Assembly: GCA_024734555.1 (NCBI GenBank)
Contig: JANPWX010019236.1
Location: 605,262 to 669,261 of the forward strand
DNA length: 64,000 bases
Source: Trochalopteron elliotii
Taxonomy: Eukaryota > Chordata > Aves > Passeriformes > Leiothrichidae
Direction: 5' to 3'
Below are positions 23,440 through 34,930 of this stretch, piece by piece; position 1 is the first letter of the stretch; each line of letters starts with the position of its first letter. Under the pieces are notes generated by a model. It saw only the letters and a program-made list of their open reading frames with translations. It was not told the origin of the DNA and ran no database searches. A program made the translations under genes and the position numbers.

Positions 23440-23578
23440 TTTCCCAGTTCCTTAAAGATCCATTTTCCCCGTGCCTTAAATCCCCACTTGTAAAGCAGAA
23501 GCGACTTCATCCCTGTCCTACACCTTGCCCACCTGTCTATGCAATTGCAAGTTTTTTGGGGTGAAAGAAGTGGAGGTC
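23440..23578 (+). mobile_element. Old amniote SINE/LINE tail (MIR-like or CR1-L3-like), sense
   Basis: The order of blocks is CCCAGTTCC, CTTGTAAAGCAGAAG, then CCTACACCTTGCCCACCTGTCTATGCAATTGCAAGTTTTTTGGGG. This follows the familiar old amniote pattern 'cagtttcc..atctgtaaaatggg..acctacct..tgtctatttagattgtaagctctttgggg'. The copy is strongly diverged. The antisense match at 28780-29025 belongs to the same broad group. The family is inferred from memory of turtle and mammal repeats, not from a search. Confidence 0.5.
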
Positions 23579-25324
23579 AGGCCTCACACGAGGGTGGTGG
23601 CCCTTCAGGAGTGACAAATACAAACAAAAACTGTGTGCAAGAAGTAGTGAGAGTCTGAGCAAGCCTTGGAAAGGAGCGAAGTTGGAAAGCAGCTGTTATC
23701 ACCTTAAGTCTGTGCCATAGGTATCAGACAAATGGCATGCAAGCAAAGTTAGCCGCCAGCACTGAACTTCACAACAGACAGCCAGGAGTGGAGGGATGGG
23801 AACAACTGAGCTACTTTCCAAGAAATTCTGTGATTTTCCAGCTAACCATGCAGCTGTAAAACTGAAGAGTCCAGCGTGGATTATGCAATAAAAGAAAGCC
23901 AATATTGTAGGCAGCCAACATATTTCAAAACACACTGCTGAGCTTTCTGTGGAATTTCGTCTTCTTTCGCCCTCATGTCCATCGTGTTGAAAGTTTCAAA
24001 CCCACACTGCTGACATCCTCTCAGGGGCTGGTGCTGGCCAGCACTCACTCCCTGGCCGTGCAGGTGCCCCGTCCCCTCTCTGGCACACACAAGCCAAGAG
24101 AGATGAACAAAGAGGAGAGGAGGGTTCCTTCGGCTCCTCATAATGGACAGTGTCTCACTATATACAGCGGGATAAAAGGAGACAGATAACTCTGTTGTTG
24201 ACAGGACGGAGAAGAGCGCTTAAAAAGCTTTTGCAATAAGCAATTTCCCCTCTCATCAGCATCCTCTTGACTGCTAAGCTTCCTCCTTTGTCCCTCACCT
24301 GAATGGTGATCAGCAATGCATGACTGGCCAAGGGGCAGCAGCGGTAAGTGACAACACCAGCCGAAACCACCGCGGGAAGGAAAGGCTGGTGAGGACCTCT
24401 CTGCCCCATGGAGGAGAAGGAAGGGATGGCAAAGCATGACAGCTTCATTTGTCCTGCCTGTTTTGGCACAGGGTGCAGGACCTGCCATCACTCATATTAG
24501 GTTTACTTGGCATCCCATCCCTGACGTGTCTGAAATGAATCAGAGTCGAATGTGCAGGTGCCAGGGACTCCACTGCCAAACAAGCTTCACCCTACAATCC
24601 TCAATGATATTTTTGCTTCTATCCTCAAGGCTGAGGGTGAGTAGCCCTTCCACTCTGTGCTCGTTTGCTGTCCTGTCCTCAAACAGCTGCACTGCAACCA
24701 AGAAGTCTCCTCCTTGCAAAGTGTGTTGTACCTTCTGGTCACAGTGGTCTGGTGTTCTGCACAACTGGGACGTGCCTAACACCACCCTGAGCACAGTCAG
24801 AGCTTACATGGAGCTAAAGATCACCAAAAATCAGCTTCACTGCCACAGAAAGAGAGGGAAAATTTTGTTCTTTAAAAAGCTTCATTTCTCATTAGGGGTA
24901 TTTCAACCTGTGATACTCTAACACTGCTGTCGAACATGACTGCATGAGGAGTTCTCCAGAGCTGTTTATCATGTAGAGAATCTTCACTAATCCAACTCCA
25001 TCCAAGTACAGAGCATGATCACCAATGTCCTACCACGTTATTTTGGAAGGGCCAGACTCCCGTCTTTTACAAGTTTTAGAAGCTAGAAATAAAGTTTTAG
25101 AAAATAAGAAGGGAGTACAGAGAGTTTAAATAAAACCAAGCAGAAATTAACAGAGTCTGTTACTTCTTTTGTGTGGTCATTTTCCTAGGCAAAAATGATA
25201 TTGGGACAATTCTCTGAACAACAATGACCTAACAAAGACATCACATGTTACACCATTTGCTCAAATAATTACACATCATTTAGATATTAGTCTTCTATCT
25301 CAAGGCATCACAAGGGAGTCTTAG
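23579..25324. other. Non-coding DNA, no gene seen
   Basis: Mixed-composition unique sequence. Overlapping open frames on both strands at 24138-24921 (up to 161 codons, plus strand) have no recognised domain. No repeat or RNA gene was seen. Confidence 0.5.
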
Positions 25325-25385
25325 CTTTTTGAGCACATGCAACTCCCATTAACAATAATGAGAGCTACTCACATATTCAGGATGG
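25325..25385. repeat. Old amniote palindromic interspersed repeat (copy 3)
   Basis: GAGCACATGCAACTCCCATT, AACAATAATGAGAGCT and ACTCACATATTCAGGATGG follow the pattern 'actcccattga..tcaatgggagct..tcacatgctcagg'. The internal arms are decayed (CTCCCATT against AATGAGAG). I place it with the other '-cccattga-tcaatggg-' type repeats in this window. The family name is uncertain. Confidence 0.45.
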
Positions 25386-28300
25386 ACAGTACCTCTCTTG
25401 GGAATCTCTGCATTCCTCATACCTCATCTGGGGAAACAATAGAAACGTAACAAAGGCAGACCCTAAGTGAAGGAGGATTCAGACACTGACCTGCCATGAT
25501 GGATTCTCAGCATTTCTCATCAGTGATTGCTCCCCCAGCTCCTCAGGAAATATTACTGGGATGTTACTCACTGTTCTCTGGAGCAGCACACCTGTCTCAA
25601 ACCCTCCCCAGAGCTGCTCTTGCTCCAGGCTGCACCAGCAGGCAAACCCACATTAGCAATGAGAGAGAATCACTTTCCGGCAACCTGTTTCTCAATTTCA
25701 GCTTAGTGGATCAGATCCAGGTTTTCAGATGGTGTTTTTTTACTTTGGGGTTTTCCAAATGTTGTGCCCACTAACGAACACAGCACAGCAGCCAGCTGCT
25801 TCTGCTGGCAGCTTCTGTTGGGGCTGTGTCAATCAACATCCTCCTCTGTGGTGCTGGTGCCTTGAGAACTGGCATATGCAAAGGAGAGCAGAAGTGTGAA
25901 TCCTTCCCCACACAAGTGTGGCAGCCATGTCACACTGAGACTCTACCAGCAGGTATTTAACTCCTTCTCCATCTCCTCAGCCCTGTCACCTCTGCTCTTC
26001 ACAGCTATGCCCATGATGAAAGTGCATTTTCATGTGCTGGACAAACTTTATTCCTGCTTATAATTCAGCAGAAGGTCCAAGAGAAGATGGAGGTGTCACT
26101 GTTGAAGCAGAGGACTGGTCATCAGTGGCTTTAAGCTCTATATCCAATTTTCCTGTTGGGCATGAAACCTTTTTCACTGATGAAAAAGCCTCCAAAACAG
26201 TGACTGCAGTCTTCTCAGCTCTCTGGAGGAATGCTGAGAAGCCAGCCAGTCTTTCTGAAGCGCATTTTAAAAGCAGAAATGCTTGTTAGCCTTGTGTGTT
26301 TACACTACGCCTTCTGTCATATCCCTTCCAAGATCTCTCCAGTCCCGCACTTTTGTTTCACACCCAAATGCTCCTGATTTCAGCTCACACCAGCAGGGCT
26401 GATGGAGAGCACTCTTCCCTCAGCAATCAAGTCCAGCAGTAAAATTCATCAAGCTTAACCAAATAAACAGAATTTCAATGGGACACTTTAAATAGTAGCA
26501 TAAATTACAGGCTGAACTTCACAAACTGCTATAAAATTATCACACTTAATTTTTCATTTTTAGCAGTAGCCTCAGTGTTCAGTAGATAGAAATAACAGTG
26601 ACTTCCAGGGCTGCCCAAACCAAACCCCTCCCTCGGAATGCCTGCTGTGATGTGCAGCACTGCCTCATGTCCCAAGAAGTCCTTCCCTACATTAACTGCT
26701 CACCTAAATATATCACTTTCCATGGCCAATAAATGGTGCTCCCTTTATTTGTACCATTCCATAGTCATTACAAAACCTGGTAAAGAACTTTCTCCAGAGC
26801 AAAGTTAAGCCAGATTCATGCTGCTCCAAAGTGTTGATTCAGCTTTCTGGTTGTTTATCACTTAGGGGAAAACACCACTGTGTAACTGAAGAGAATGGCA
26901 CAGGAGGACACTGCAAAGAAGAGAAACAGTATTTTTTTTTTAATCTCCGAAACAACTTTGCTTCTCTTTCACTAATTATCACAAAATCAGAGCTCACTTA
27001 AAAAAAAAAAAAACTGTTTCAGAGAAAAACAGCTTCCAAGATCACAATGCCATAATTGCATTCTTTCCCAAGTTCAATAAACTATGACTTATAAAACTTG
27101 TAAAATTCTTACTAGACTCAAGACAGCTCCACATGTGTCTGTGGCAAGAAGAATGGAACCTTTTGCTAAACATCTGCTAAATCTTGACTCTTGGCTGGAA
27201 CAACCCTACCCATCCCAACACAGTGTCTTAGCACTGCTGACTGCAGTCTGGGACTGGAAACCTGTCTGTCTTCACAAAAACACTGCTCTGCCATGGTGCT
27301 TCATCACTGCTGTGTCTGCTCAGCCTTTCCCAGCAGTACTACATGAGGGCACAGCTCTGAGGGCAGCTGCCCCCCAACAGTGACACATAATGGTTCATCA
27401 CGGGCTGAAACCACACAGCTGCCAGCTACAAAAGCGTGCACCAAGAGCATCTCCATTTCTACACACTACTCTGGGCTCCTGGAGTCCAGCGCCCTCCTTT
27501 GTGAGGAGGCAGGTTATTAAAAAAAATGCTGAGAACAGTCAGAGAAGTTACAGAAGGTAAATTTACTTACTTGTGCACTTTAGCAGCAGTTAAACGTTTC
27601 CCACTCAATTCTCTTTAAAACATTTTTAAGAATAATCTCTTCTTAACCCAACAGGCATTTTCCTATTTTGATGCCATCCTGTAACTCTTGGTTCAGAAGA
27701 ACAGAAGTGTCCTCTGTTAATACTATTTGGAGTAATTTGCTAAAACAGTTCAAAACATGGAATTTATAAAAACTTTGCTTGCATTTGCTCAGAGCAGCTT
27801 TTTAGCTTTAAGGAGAAGCCAGTGATTTACACTGACCTGCAGAGATGCAGAACGAAGTCACTGATGTTTCCACAGTCTGCTGAGAGTCGTTTCAAAGCAC
27901 AAGTCTGTACAGCACAAGGAACAGACCTGCTGAAGGGGAGGTTTGCCCATCTACACCTTAAAGATGTGCTGGTCCATGACTTGGATGTGGGAAAAAGTTC
28001 AACATCTAGAGACCAGCTGAATTTCCCACTCTTTAATGACACAATCTTCCCAGCTCAATTCTCCTTCCTACTTTGAGATACCTAGGATCCCAAATATTTA
28101 TTTTTTAAAGTCAGCTATGCCACAAGACACTTCCCACTTCTTATAAGCATAACAGATGTTTCTTTCCCTTAAATATCTCCTTTTTTAATTGTTTTTCTTC
28201 TGACAGTCCACCCAATGCCATTTACAATTAATAGGCATTTTCCCCATTGCATCTCTGCACAGCCTTATCACTCTGAAGATACTAGTCTCACAGATGTGAC

Positions 28301-28779
28301 TGACTTTTGGCAATAATTTCTTTCCCCACACTGTAAAGCCTTCTATTTTCTGAGGCTGTTCCTAACACTGTAAAATATTACATATAACCCAAGTAATTTA
28401 CCTTGGAGTACAGCAATGCTCAAGATGGTCTGACTTGGTCTTCAGCCTGTGGTGCCCCATAAGCCAAGAATACAGAAGCAATTCTCCCTGTATATCACAA
28501 GTACTTTCCTTCCTGGGGTGGATTTTTTTTGAAACTGGGAAGTCATCTTGACAACCTACACAAGGAGACCCTTCAGGAAATTGAGCACTATATCACCATA
28601 TTTATGCCACACACCTCCCTCCTCTCAGATGGCAAGAGGATAGAAAGACAAAATGCAGTCTGCATTCTCACAAAACAAAAAAAGATCTCTCACATCAAAA
28701 AAAGAAAACACTGTGGCAATCTGGGAACTCCAGTGCATTAGAAGATGAAAGATAAATCGTGTTCTGTGAATGTCACACA
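25386..28779. other. Non-coding DNA, no gene seen
   Basis: Unique sequence. Homopolymer runs are T11 at about 26932 and A14 at about 27000. Open frames of up to 99 codons (27084-27383) are unrecognised. No tRNA, miRNA-like hairpin or clear transposon was seen. Confidence 0.5.
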
Positions 28780-29025
28780 TGTTGTTGTTATTATCTCTTA
28801 AGAGGACCCCATTGTGCTAAATACTACACATGCTCAAACTCACAGGCTGTTCCTGTCCCAGAGGCCTCATAACCCAAGATAAAAGCAGTATTGTTGCCCC
28901 TTTTTCATGAAGGGGAAGTAGGACACCAGAAGACTCAGTGACTTGAACAAGTTACTCAATGAAACTGCAGATCTGAGAACTGAATCCAGATCTAAGCCTC
29001 CATCTCATGATTTAATCCTCACAGT
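28780..29025 (-). mobile_element. Old amniote SINE/LINE tail (MIR-like or CR1-L3-like), antisense
   Basis: The plus strand shows GTTGTTGTTATTATC, GGACCCCATTGTGCTAAATACTACACA, CTGTTCCTGTCCCAGAGGCC, TTGTTGCCCCTTTTTCATGA, a GACTCAGTGACTTGAACAAGTTACTCAATG block and GAGAACTGAATCCAGATCTAAGCCTCCATCTCATGATTTAATCC. In order this is the antisense form of the old amniote repeat 'ggccccattgtgctaggcgctgtacaaa ... cagaggttaagtgacttgcccaaggtcac ... gggattcgaacccaggtctcctgactcc'. At nearly 250 bases it is the longest old repeat copy here. It is non-coding and strongly diverged. Confidence 0.65.
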
Positions 29026-30869
29026 GTTCAAAATCAATTTTAATTAGGCAGCATCTAAGCTTCAAACTGGCATCCATGATTATTTCTACTTCTACAAAAT
29101 ATTTGATCTATTGTTCATTCCCTCATTCATTTCAGATTCCTGTAAAACTCATGTTTAAGTATATGTACAAAAGATACAACATGGCCACAAAAGAAAACAC
29201 TTCTACAAGCAGATTACTTCCACATCCAAATCCAAAGAGTGCTGACACCTACCTTTAAACAGGCACTTCAAAAAAAATACACAAAAACCCCCCCGTTGCA
29301 TGGAAATACACAGTGTAGCAGTATTGTGCCTCACAAGTGATCACAACTTTGAAAGAAAATATTACAACAATAGAAGAGGAGTGATTATTATGCTGCCCAT
29401 GAGCATAACATTAAGAACTGAGTTGCTCAAAACTTTCTGAAAACTCAAGATAGTACAAACAAGGAGTTGGGTACCTAAAAAACCCAACCTAGTAGCTATT
29501 CAAGCCAGTGGCTTCAAATGCCTGCCTGATTTCATAGTAAGAAATAACTGGTGAAATCACACACTGAGAAAGTTATCTAAACATTTATCCATGTAATATC
29601 TGAAACTAAATCAATATTTCAAAAATCCTGAAGACATTTTCTTCTCTTGGGAAATAAGAGAAAAAAGTACTCTTAAACAGAGTGAGGAGGGATGTAAGTT
29701 TTTTGGAGGTGCACAGAACAATATTAAAATCTCTAAACTTAAAAATAATGTGAGAGCAAACTCAGTAATGTAGAGAAGGTGAAGAGATGCACACTATGGA
29801 ACTGTGACCTTTAGAAGAGTTAACCCTGGGTTTTGCAGAAGAGCTGAGGTAAAAGATGACATTTATAAGGCAACAAGGCTAGACAGGAAGCTGCACCCTG
29901 GGGAACCATGAAGTTTGTGCAGGGTGAAGAGACTGAAAACTCATAATGAAGTTCCAGCACTTTGGGATGGGGGAAGAGCAATAGTCTTGCCAAACTGGAT
30001 GGCTCTACTAGGCTGAAAAATGTCCTCTCTCATGATCCAAGGGTTGCGAGAACTGCAGCAAGTTCTTCCAATTATTTTAAAGAAAATATTGGCAAAGTGA
30101 ATTCTATTCCCATCCAGTGGGCTTTGCATACCTCCATGAGACAGCAATCAAATTTGATTTGTTCTCAGTATGCGATGAGAGACTGGGGTTTGGCCATGTT
30201 TTAAGGGAGTTTGTAAAAAAAGGTCAGAAGTACTGGAGGAGGGAGCAGAGTTCTCCCAGCAGAGGAGATTGCTACTGCATTAACCTGGAGGTCACCACAG
30301 TGACCAGAGAAAAGCTCTCACCATGTCTGAAAAAACATTAAATTCAGCTCTTTAGAGAGCTGATTGTTATTCATCCCCTGGAAGAGAGACTGGGAAGTGC
30401 CTCCCACTGCAACTCTTGGGATTTAATAGAATAAGAGTTAAATAAATCAATACCAGAAACTGAGATTACACTGAATATCTTGGACGTAAGTGCATGTGAG
30501 TGAACTGCTCTTCTCACTGGGGGCACCAAGCCATTCTCCTAACCCAAGTTTTAACTCACTGAATTCTAGTTGTTCCTATTCTTTTCTTTGCCTCTACAGT
30601 GCATTTATTTCCTCATTTTCTAAAAAGGAAAAAGTACATAGGGCCACCTAATATTGCCAGATGCTGTATTTGGCAAACTGGGAACAGCAAAATTACACTG
30701 GATTACTGAGTCTGCTCAGGAAAATTTCCCTGTTTATGTCCGACATTTCAACTTGGTCTGTTCTGACAGGTTTCTGGCTTTTCAGCAAGGAACCTTAAAC
30801 CAAATGCTTTTGAACACTACCTCAAGAAAATTAAGTTTGCAGAGGTTTTCTTTGGAGAGGCCTTCTCTT
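29026..30869. other. Non-coding DNA, no gene seen
   Basis: AT-rich unique sequence with a short A8 then C7 patch at 29272-29296. Open frames stay below 80 codons. No element was recognised. Confidence 0.5.
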
Positions 30870-31000
30870 AAAATAATTTTTAAAAAATAAAAACAACAGA
30901 AAAAACAACAAACAAAAAAACAACCAACAAACAAAAAAACAACAACAAAACCCCAGAACTCAAACCAACACCACCAAAACCTCCAACAACCAAACCCACA
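30870..31000 (+). repeat. A/C-rich low-complexity tract (CAAA/CAACAA type)
   Basis: About 130 bases on the plus strand are made of A and C almost without T or G (AACAACAGAAAAAACAACAAAC and similar units, ending in CACCACCAAAACCTCCAACAACC). It resembles the tract at 57005-57130. It follows ATTTTTAAAAAATAAA, but there is no recognisable element body upstream. Confidence 0.9.
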
Positions 31001-32878
31001 AAGTTTGTTTTCTCCTCTTCAAAAAACAGACCATTTTCTTGTTAAATGGCTTCAAGGACTAGCAAACTAGAGAAATTTCAAGTAACTCTAGAGAGCAGTA
31101 CTAGGAAAATCACCCTTCCCATGCAAATTTCTCTCCAGTATCAGCAACCCCGTATCCTTATCCTCCACTGAATGAAAGCACACATGGAAATTAACAGAAA
31201 TTTCTGCCAACATGTTCCCCTTCTCCAGGGAATGCTGCAGCAGCTCAGAATATGCCTTCACTGCTGCAATGCTTCAGTTATTATCTGGATACCAACATGT
31301 AATTCTTTCATTACCACGTTTGAGAGAAAGATCGCTCATTTCTCTCAGTCTTCTCCTTGGTAATATATCACCCAGTGTTCAGGAGGGAAAAAAAAATAAA
31401 ATAAGAGAGAAACATTGTATTCTCCCAGGGAAAGTCAGATCTGGGACACTGCTAGGAAAAAATAATTGGTCCCATTATTATCATTGTGTCTAGCTTTACA
31501 CTTAAGGGAGAAATATGTCTGAATAGCTGGTGCCATCAGCAATGCAGATAGAGGAGAAATTCCCACAGTGTGAGTAAGTCTTCACACACTTAGAGAACGT
31601 GACCACACACAATACACATGACAGTGGAGAAGAACAAAGCAGCCTCAGGAAGTGCCCCTGATTGTTTTTGGCTGATTAGGGACATATGCCAACAAGCCTC
31701 CAGTTGTTGAGGGAAGCTTTGCAACTTGGGGAGGTCAAATTTACATAACACAATTAGAGATATCGAGTTGTTTGGGTCCATATAAAATTCACGTTCAGAA
31801 CAATGTAACGTACAAGTTTAAGACAATTTAGTTGTTTCAGATCAGTTCAGCCAAAGGACAGCTTTATCTTTCAAGCTGAATACACAGGGAGAGATTAAAA
31901 GTCAGTTACTAATGTAAAAAGCTAATTTACATTAACACTGTCCACTTGTTTTGGATTCAAACCACACAGACTTCAACTAGTAACGGCACTTTTGGAAAAT
32001 TGCATTAACCAGCATGAACATCAGGCCTTGAAACAAAAATACTGCCTACTACTTCTTTCAAAAGTCACACAAAGCTAAATTTTGAATCAAATAAACCACC
32101 TGAAAAATAACTGCACTGGACTCAGCAGGAATTTGCCAGGTTGGTGCTCTTTCTGGCAGAGAATCCAGAATTGCCCATTGCAGGTGTGAAGGCACAGTCT
32201 CCTCAATCCCAAAGGCTCCCACCAGCTCTGCAATGGGGTGAAACATGCGCCTCTGGATGGCTGATGGTATCACCCTGAGGGGAAGCTTTATCCTGGAGAG
32301 AACCAGCTGCCAGCATCACCTCGGTGTGGGCTCAGGAGTGCCAAGGGATGCCTTGAGAACTGCTCACCTCCACAAGGACTGCACGCTCCTCTCCTCCCCA
32401 GCCAGCCAGCCCAATATAAAGCCATCACATTTCCCTGCAAATCATTCAGACTTCTGTAGAAAAGCATTAAAAAGAGCCAGAGTGCTTTAAAAAAACCCCA
32501 ACAAGATAAACTAAACACAGTACTTGGAGAAAAATGTAAGGCTTCCTGTAAATTAAACTGAACCTTTTTACATAATAGATCGCTCACAGCTATTTGTAAG
32601 GAAGTGACAAAGCTGCTGCAGATCTTAAGACAGCGTAGCAGAGGTTCACAGATGCACTTATGTAAATATTTTCTGACAACTCAGCTGCTACCGAAAACAT
32701 TTTTGAAGTTATCAAAAAGAATTTAAAGTATTTTCCACTCTAGTCATTAACGTTTTATTTGCACAAAGGCACCACCGGAGCTGTGAAGCAGAAGGATCCC
32801 TTCTGCAGGAGCCCCAAGGCCAGCAGTGCTCTCACACACGCCAGGTGAGTACTGTGAGCCCCAGCCCTGCTCTGCCTG
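31001..32878. other. Non-coding DNA, no gene seen
   Basis: Unique sequence. Open frames of up to 99 codons overlap in antisense at 32245-32587 and are unrecognised. No further element was seen before the tandem duplication that holds LTR copy B. Confidence 0.5.
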
Positions 32879-32943
32879 CCCACAGACAGAGAGCAGCAGG
32901 TAATGGTCACACTGCACTGCCCAAGGAGTCCCCACACCACAGA

Positions 32944-32949
32944 TGCCCC
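32944..32949. other. Target-site duplication, left copy (TGCCCC)
   Basis: Six-base direct repeat TGCCCC flanking the LTR at 32950-33254. The right copy is at 33255-33260 and both are perfect. It differs from the GGTGAT duplication of copy A, which shows an independent insertion. Confidence 0.85.
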
Positions 32950-33254
32950 TGTCCCCCTCAGTTTTCTTGATTTTGAGTGTTTGAAACCTTGCAGTGCAGA
33001 TTCTCACGCAGCTTCAAGAAAACAATGTATATTTTTAGAATTCATCTATTGTGTTTACATATTTCTCCTCTGGGAGGAGAAATGTGATTGATGGTGATGT
33101 TCACCATCCAGGTCAGAGGTGGTGATCTGTGTAGCCAATCTCTTGGCTGTTGTACAAAGGTGTACAAGAATGGAGTCAGATAATTAAAATAGAGAAGCTT
33201 TCCTGCCTGACCTGCGGTGCCTGCCTCGTTCTTCGTGCGCCTGAAACTGTGACA
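32950..33254 (+). mobile_element. Solo LTR of an ERVK-like endogenous retrovirus (copy B)
   Basis: A 305-bp element starting TGTCCCCCTCAG and ending CTGTGACA, flanked by perfect TGCCCC duplications. It can be aligned along its whole length with copy A (18701-19004). The shared blocks are CCCTCAGTTTTC, GTTTACATATTTCTCCTC, GATGGTGATGTTCACCA, GCCAATCT or ACCAATCT, AATTAAAATAGA and CTGCCTCGTTCTTC. The TATAAAA of copy A is replaced here by TGTACAAGAAT, so its core promoter looks decayed. No internal retroviral sequence remains next to it. Confidence 0.88.
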
Positions 33255-33350
33255 TGCCCCCTCAGCCCACACCCCACAGACAGAGAGCTGCAGGTTTCAC
33301 ACTGGGAATGGCCACACTGCACTGCCCAGTGCAGTCCACACCCCACAGAT

Positions 33351-34372
33351 CTCTCTCAGCCCACACCTCACGCTGTGAGGCTGGGCCAGGACAGCTTTCC
33401 CATCCCTCAGGTGCAGAGGTGACACTGTGCCAGGTCAGGTGTGCTGAGAGAGCCCAGCCACACCTGCAATCAGCACCTGGACACACAGACAGCAGCTTGA
33501 CCTCAAAGCCACATCTACTTCTTGGCATTGCAAAGCAGGGATATTACATGGCCTGGCAGTGCTCTGTTAGCACAGGTACTTTATCTACTGTCACAAATGC
33601 ATCACCATTTTGCTGCAGTTTCTTTTGGAGCTTATTTTGCTCTCCAGACATTTAAACTGCATTTTTTTTTCCACTGTTAAGCAGATCAAGCAAACATCTA
33701 TTAAGTGAAGGCTGTAAGAGCTGGTCATTAGTGGCTTGTTAACTCTCCAGCAATCCTCCAGGAATCACTAGTGGACTCACCAGATCCTATTAGATTCTGT
33801 GATTGAGTCTCAAGTTTGTGACAAAAAGCTTTGTGCACACATGTCTACAAGCCAGCTTTCCCTACTGGGTGCACATCCAAGTCACCTCAAGCATGCAAGT
33901 CATAGTATTTCACTGCTAAGGTCAGCAGGAATTCACATTATTAAAAGGAGCTTCACTGAACTCTGTTTCAAGTGGTACAAGAACTTAATGCTTGACACTG
34001 GATACCAGTTTGGGTTTTGCCCAAATAACACACCCTTTGAGGGAGAGTAGGGGCATTTAAGGGAAAAGATAGGACAAATCTTGCGGAAGATCAGGTGATA
34101 GCAAACTGCCCAGAGACCACATCTGAGGTACAGAAGCTGCTTGACAGCTCCTCAACCATGTAATTCATTCCTCTTCTCAGAGCTACACAGGGCAGACCTC
34201 ACAGCACAACAGATCTTCAGGGCTTTCTGCTTTCAGAGTTCAGCACCACATTGCACTAGGCATGCTTAGAGAAGTGTAAAAGACATCTGGACATATTTAC
34301 AGCACCATCTTCTGACCAAAACACCCAATTAAAAAATCATAGATTATAGAAAAAAAAAAGAAGACAAATTAC
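33351..34372. other. Non-coding DNA, no gene seen
   Basis: Unique sequence, GC-rich to about 33530 and then AT-rich. A T9 run lies near 33663 and an A9 run near 34351. No frame or element was recognised. Confidence 0.5.
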
Positions 34373-34388
34373 CGTGTGTGTGTGTGTA
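34373..34388 (+). repeat. (GT)n microsatellite
   Basis: Seven to eight uninterrupted GT dinucleotides, preceded by an A-rich patch. It is short, so it may be only weakly polymorphic. Confidence 0.9.
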
Positions 34389-34864
34389 CTCACATACTAA
34401 CCCCATACATACCCCATTTCTGTAAGTTCTTGTTAGCCTAATAGAATTAATAAATGCCCTTTTAGTTGGTTCCTTTTAATTATTTGATTTCTCTGTATGG
34501 GTAAGAAGTATTTGTAATACCCTTCACCAGCATATCAGGCAGGTCACATAATTCTGGACACATGAAACAGATTCTTCCCTCCAGAGGAAAAGACACATTT
34601 AAAATGAAGGAATTGTGTGTACTGGACCACACTCTCTCCTGACTACACAAAGGAGTGTAGGGAGTTTAATCCTACAAATACTCACAGGTTTTCTTCTATG
34701 TGGACATAAACATGAGTCTGAGAGCACTGGCATTGCAGCTGTGACACTTATTTTCTATTATGGAACACTTTCATATGCAACAGAGCTTCAGCAGCAAAAA
34801 CTGCAATGGACATAACTCCAACTTCCCACACACAGCTGGGATAAAATATTGATGCTGCTCAAGT

Positions 34865-34930
34865 CCAGAACAAAACTGTGTGCCACTGACTTCAGTGGCA
34901 CCTGGATTTCACACTAGTTTTGCAAGGGTT
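34865..34930. repeat. Old amniote palindromic interspersed repeat (copy 4)
   Basis: The core TGCCACTGACTTCAGTGGCA (34881-34900) is a perfect inverted repeat with 9-base arms and a 2-base centre. It is followed by CCTGGATTTCACAC and preceded by CAAGTCCAGAACAAAACTG. The wording 'actgacttcagtgg-acctggatttcac' is typical of old amniote repeats known best from turtles and crocodilians. The family name is not verified. Confidence 0.55.

Larger units (their letters stand above)
32879..33350. repeat. ~78-bp tandem duplication split by an LTR
   Basis: A unit CCACAGACAGAGAGCAGCAG ... AATGGTCACACTGCACTGCC ... CACACCACAGAT (32879-32943) recurs as CCACAGACAGAGAGCTGCAG ... AATGGCCACACTGCACTGCC ... CACACCCCACAGAT (33273-33350), with about the same internal spacing. 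Removing the LTR and one TGCCCC brings the two units head to tail. The duplication is therefore older than, or was the target of, the LTR insertion at 32950. Confidence 0.8.

Noticed and set aside
26580..26810. Possible further CR1 fragment
   Set aside because: A few words look like antisense CR1 (AAACCTGGTAAAGAACTTTC), but the expected order of blocks is not present.
18701..33254. Reading LTR copies A and B as the two ends of one provirus
   Set aside because: Each has its own perfect and different 6-bp target duplication, they differ substantially, and no gag, pol or env-like sequence lies between them.
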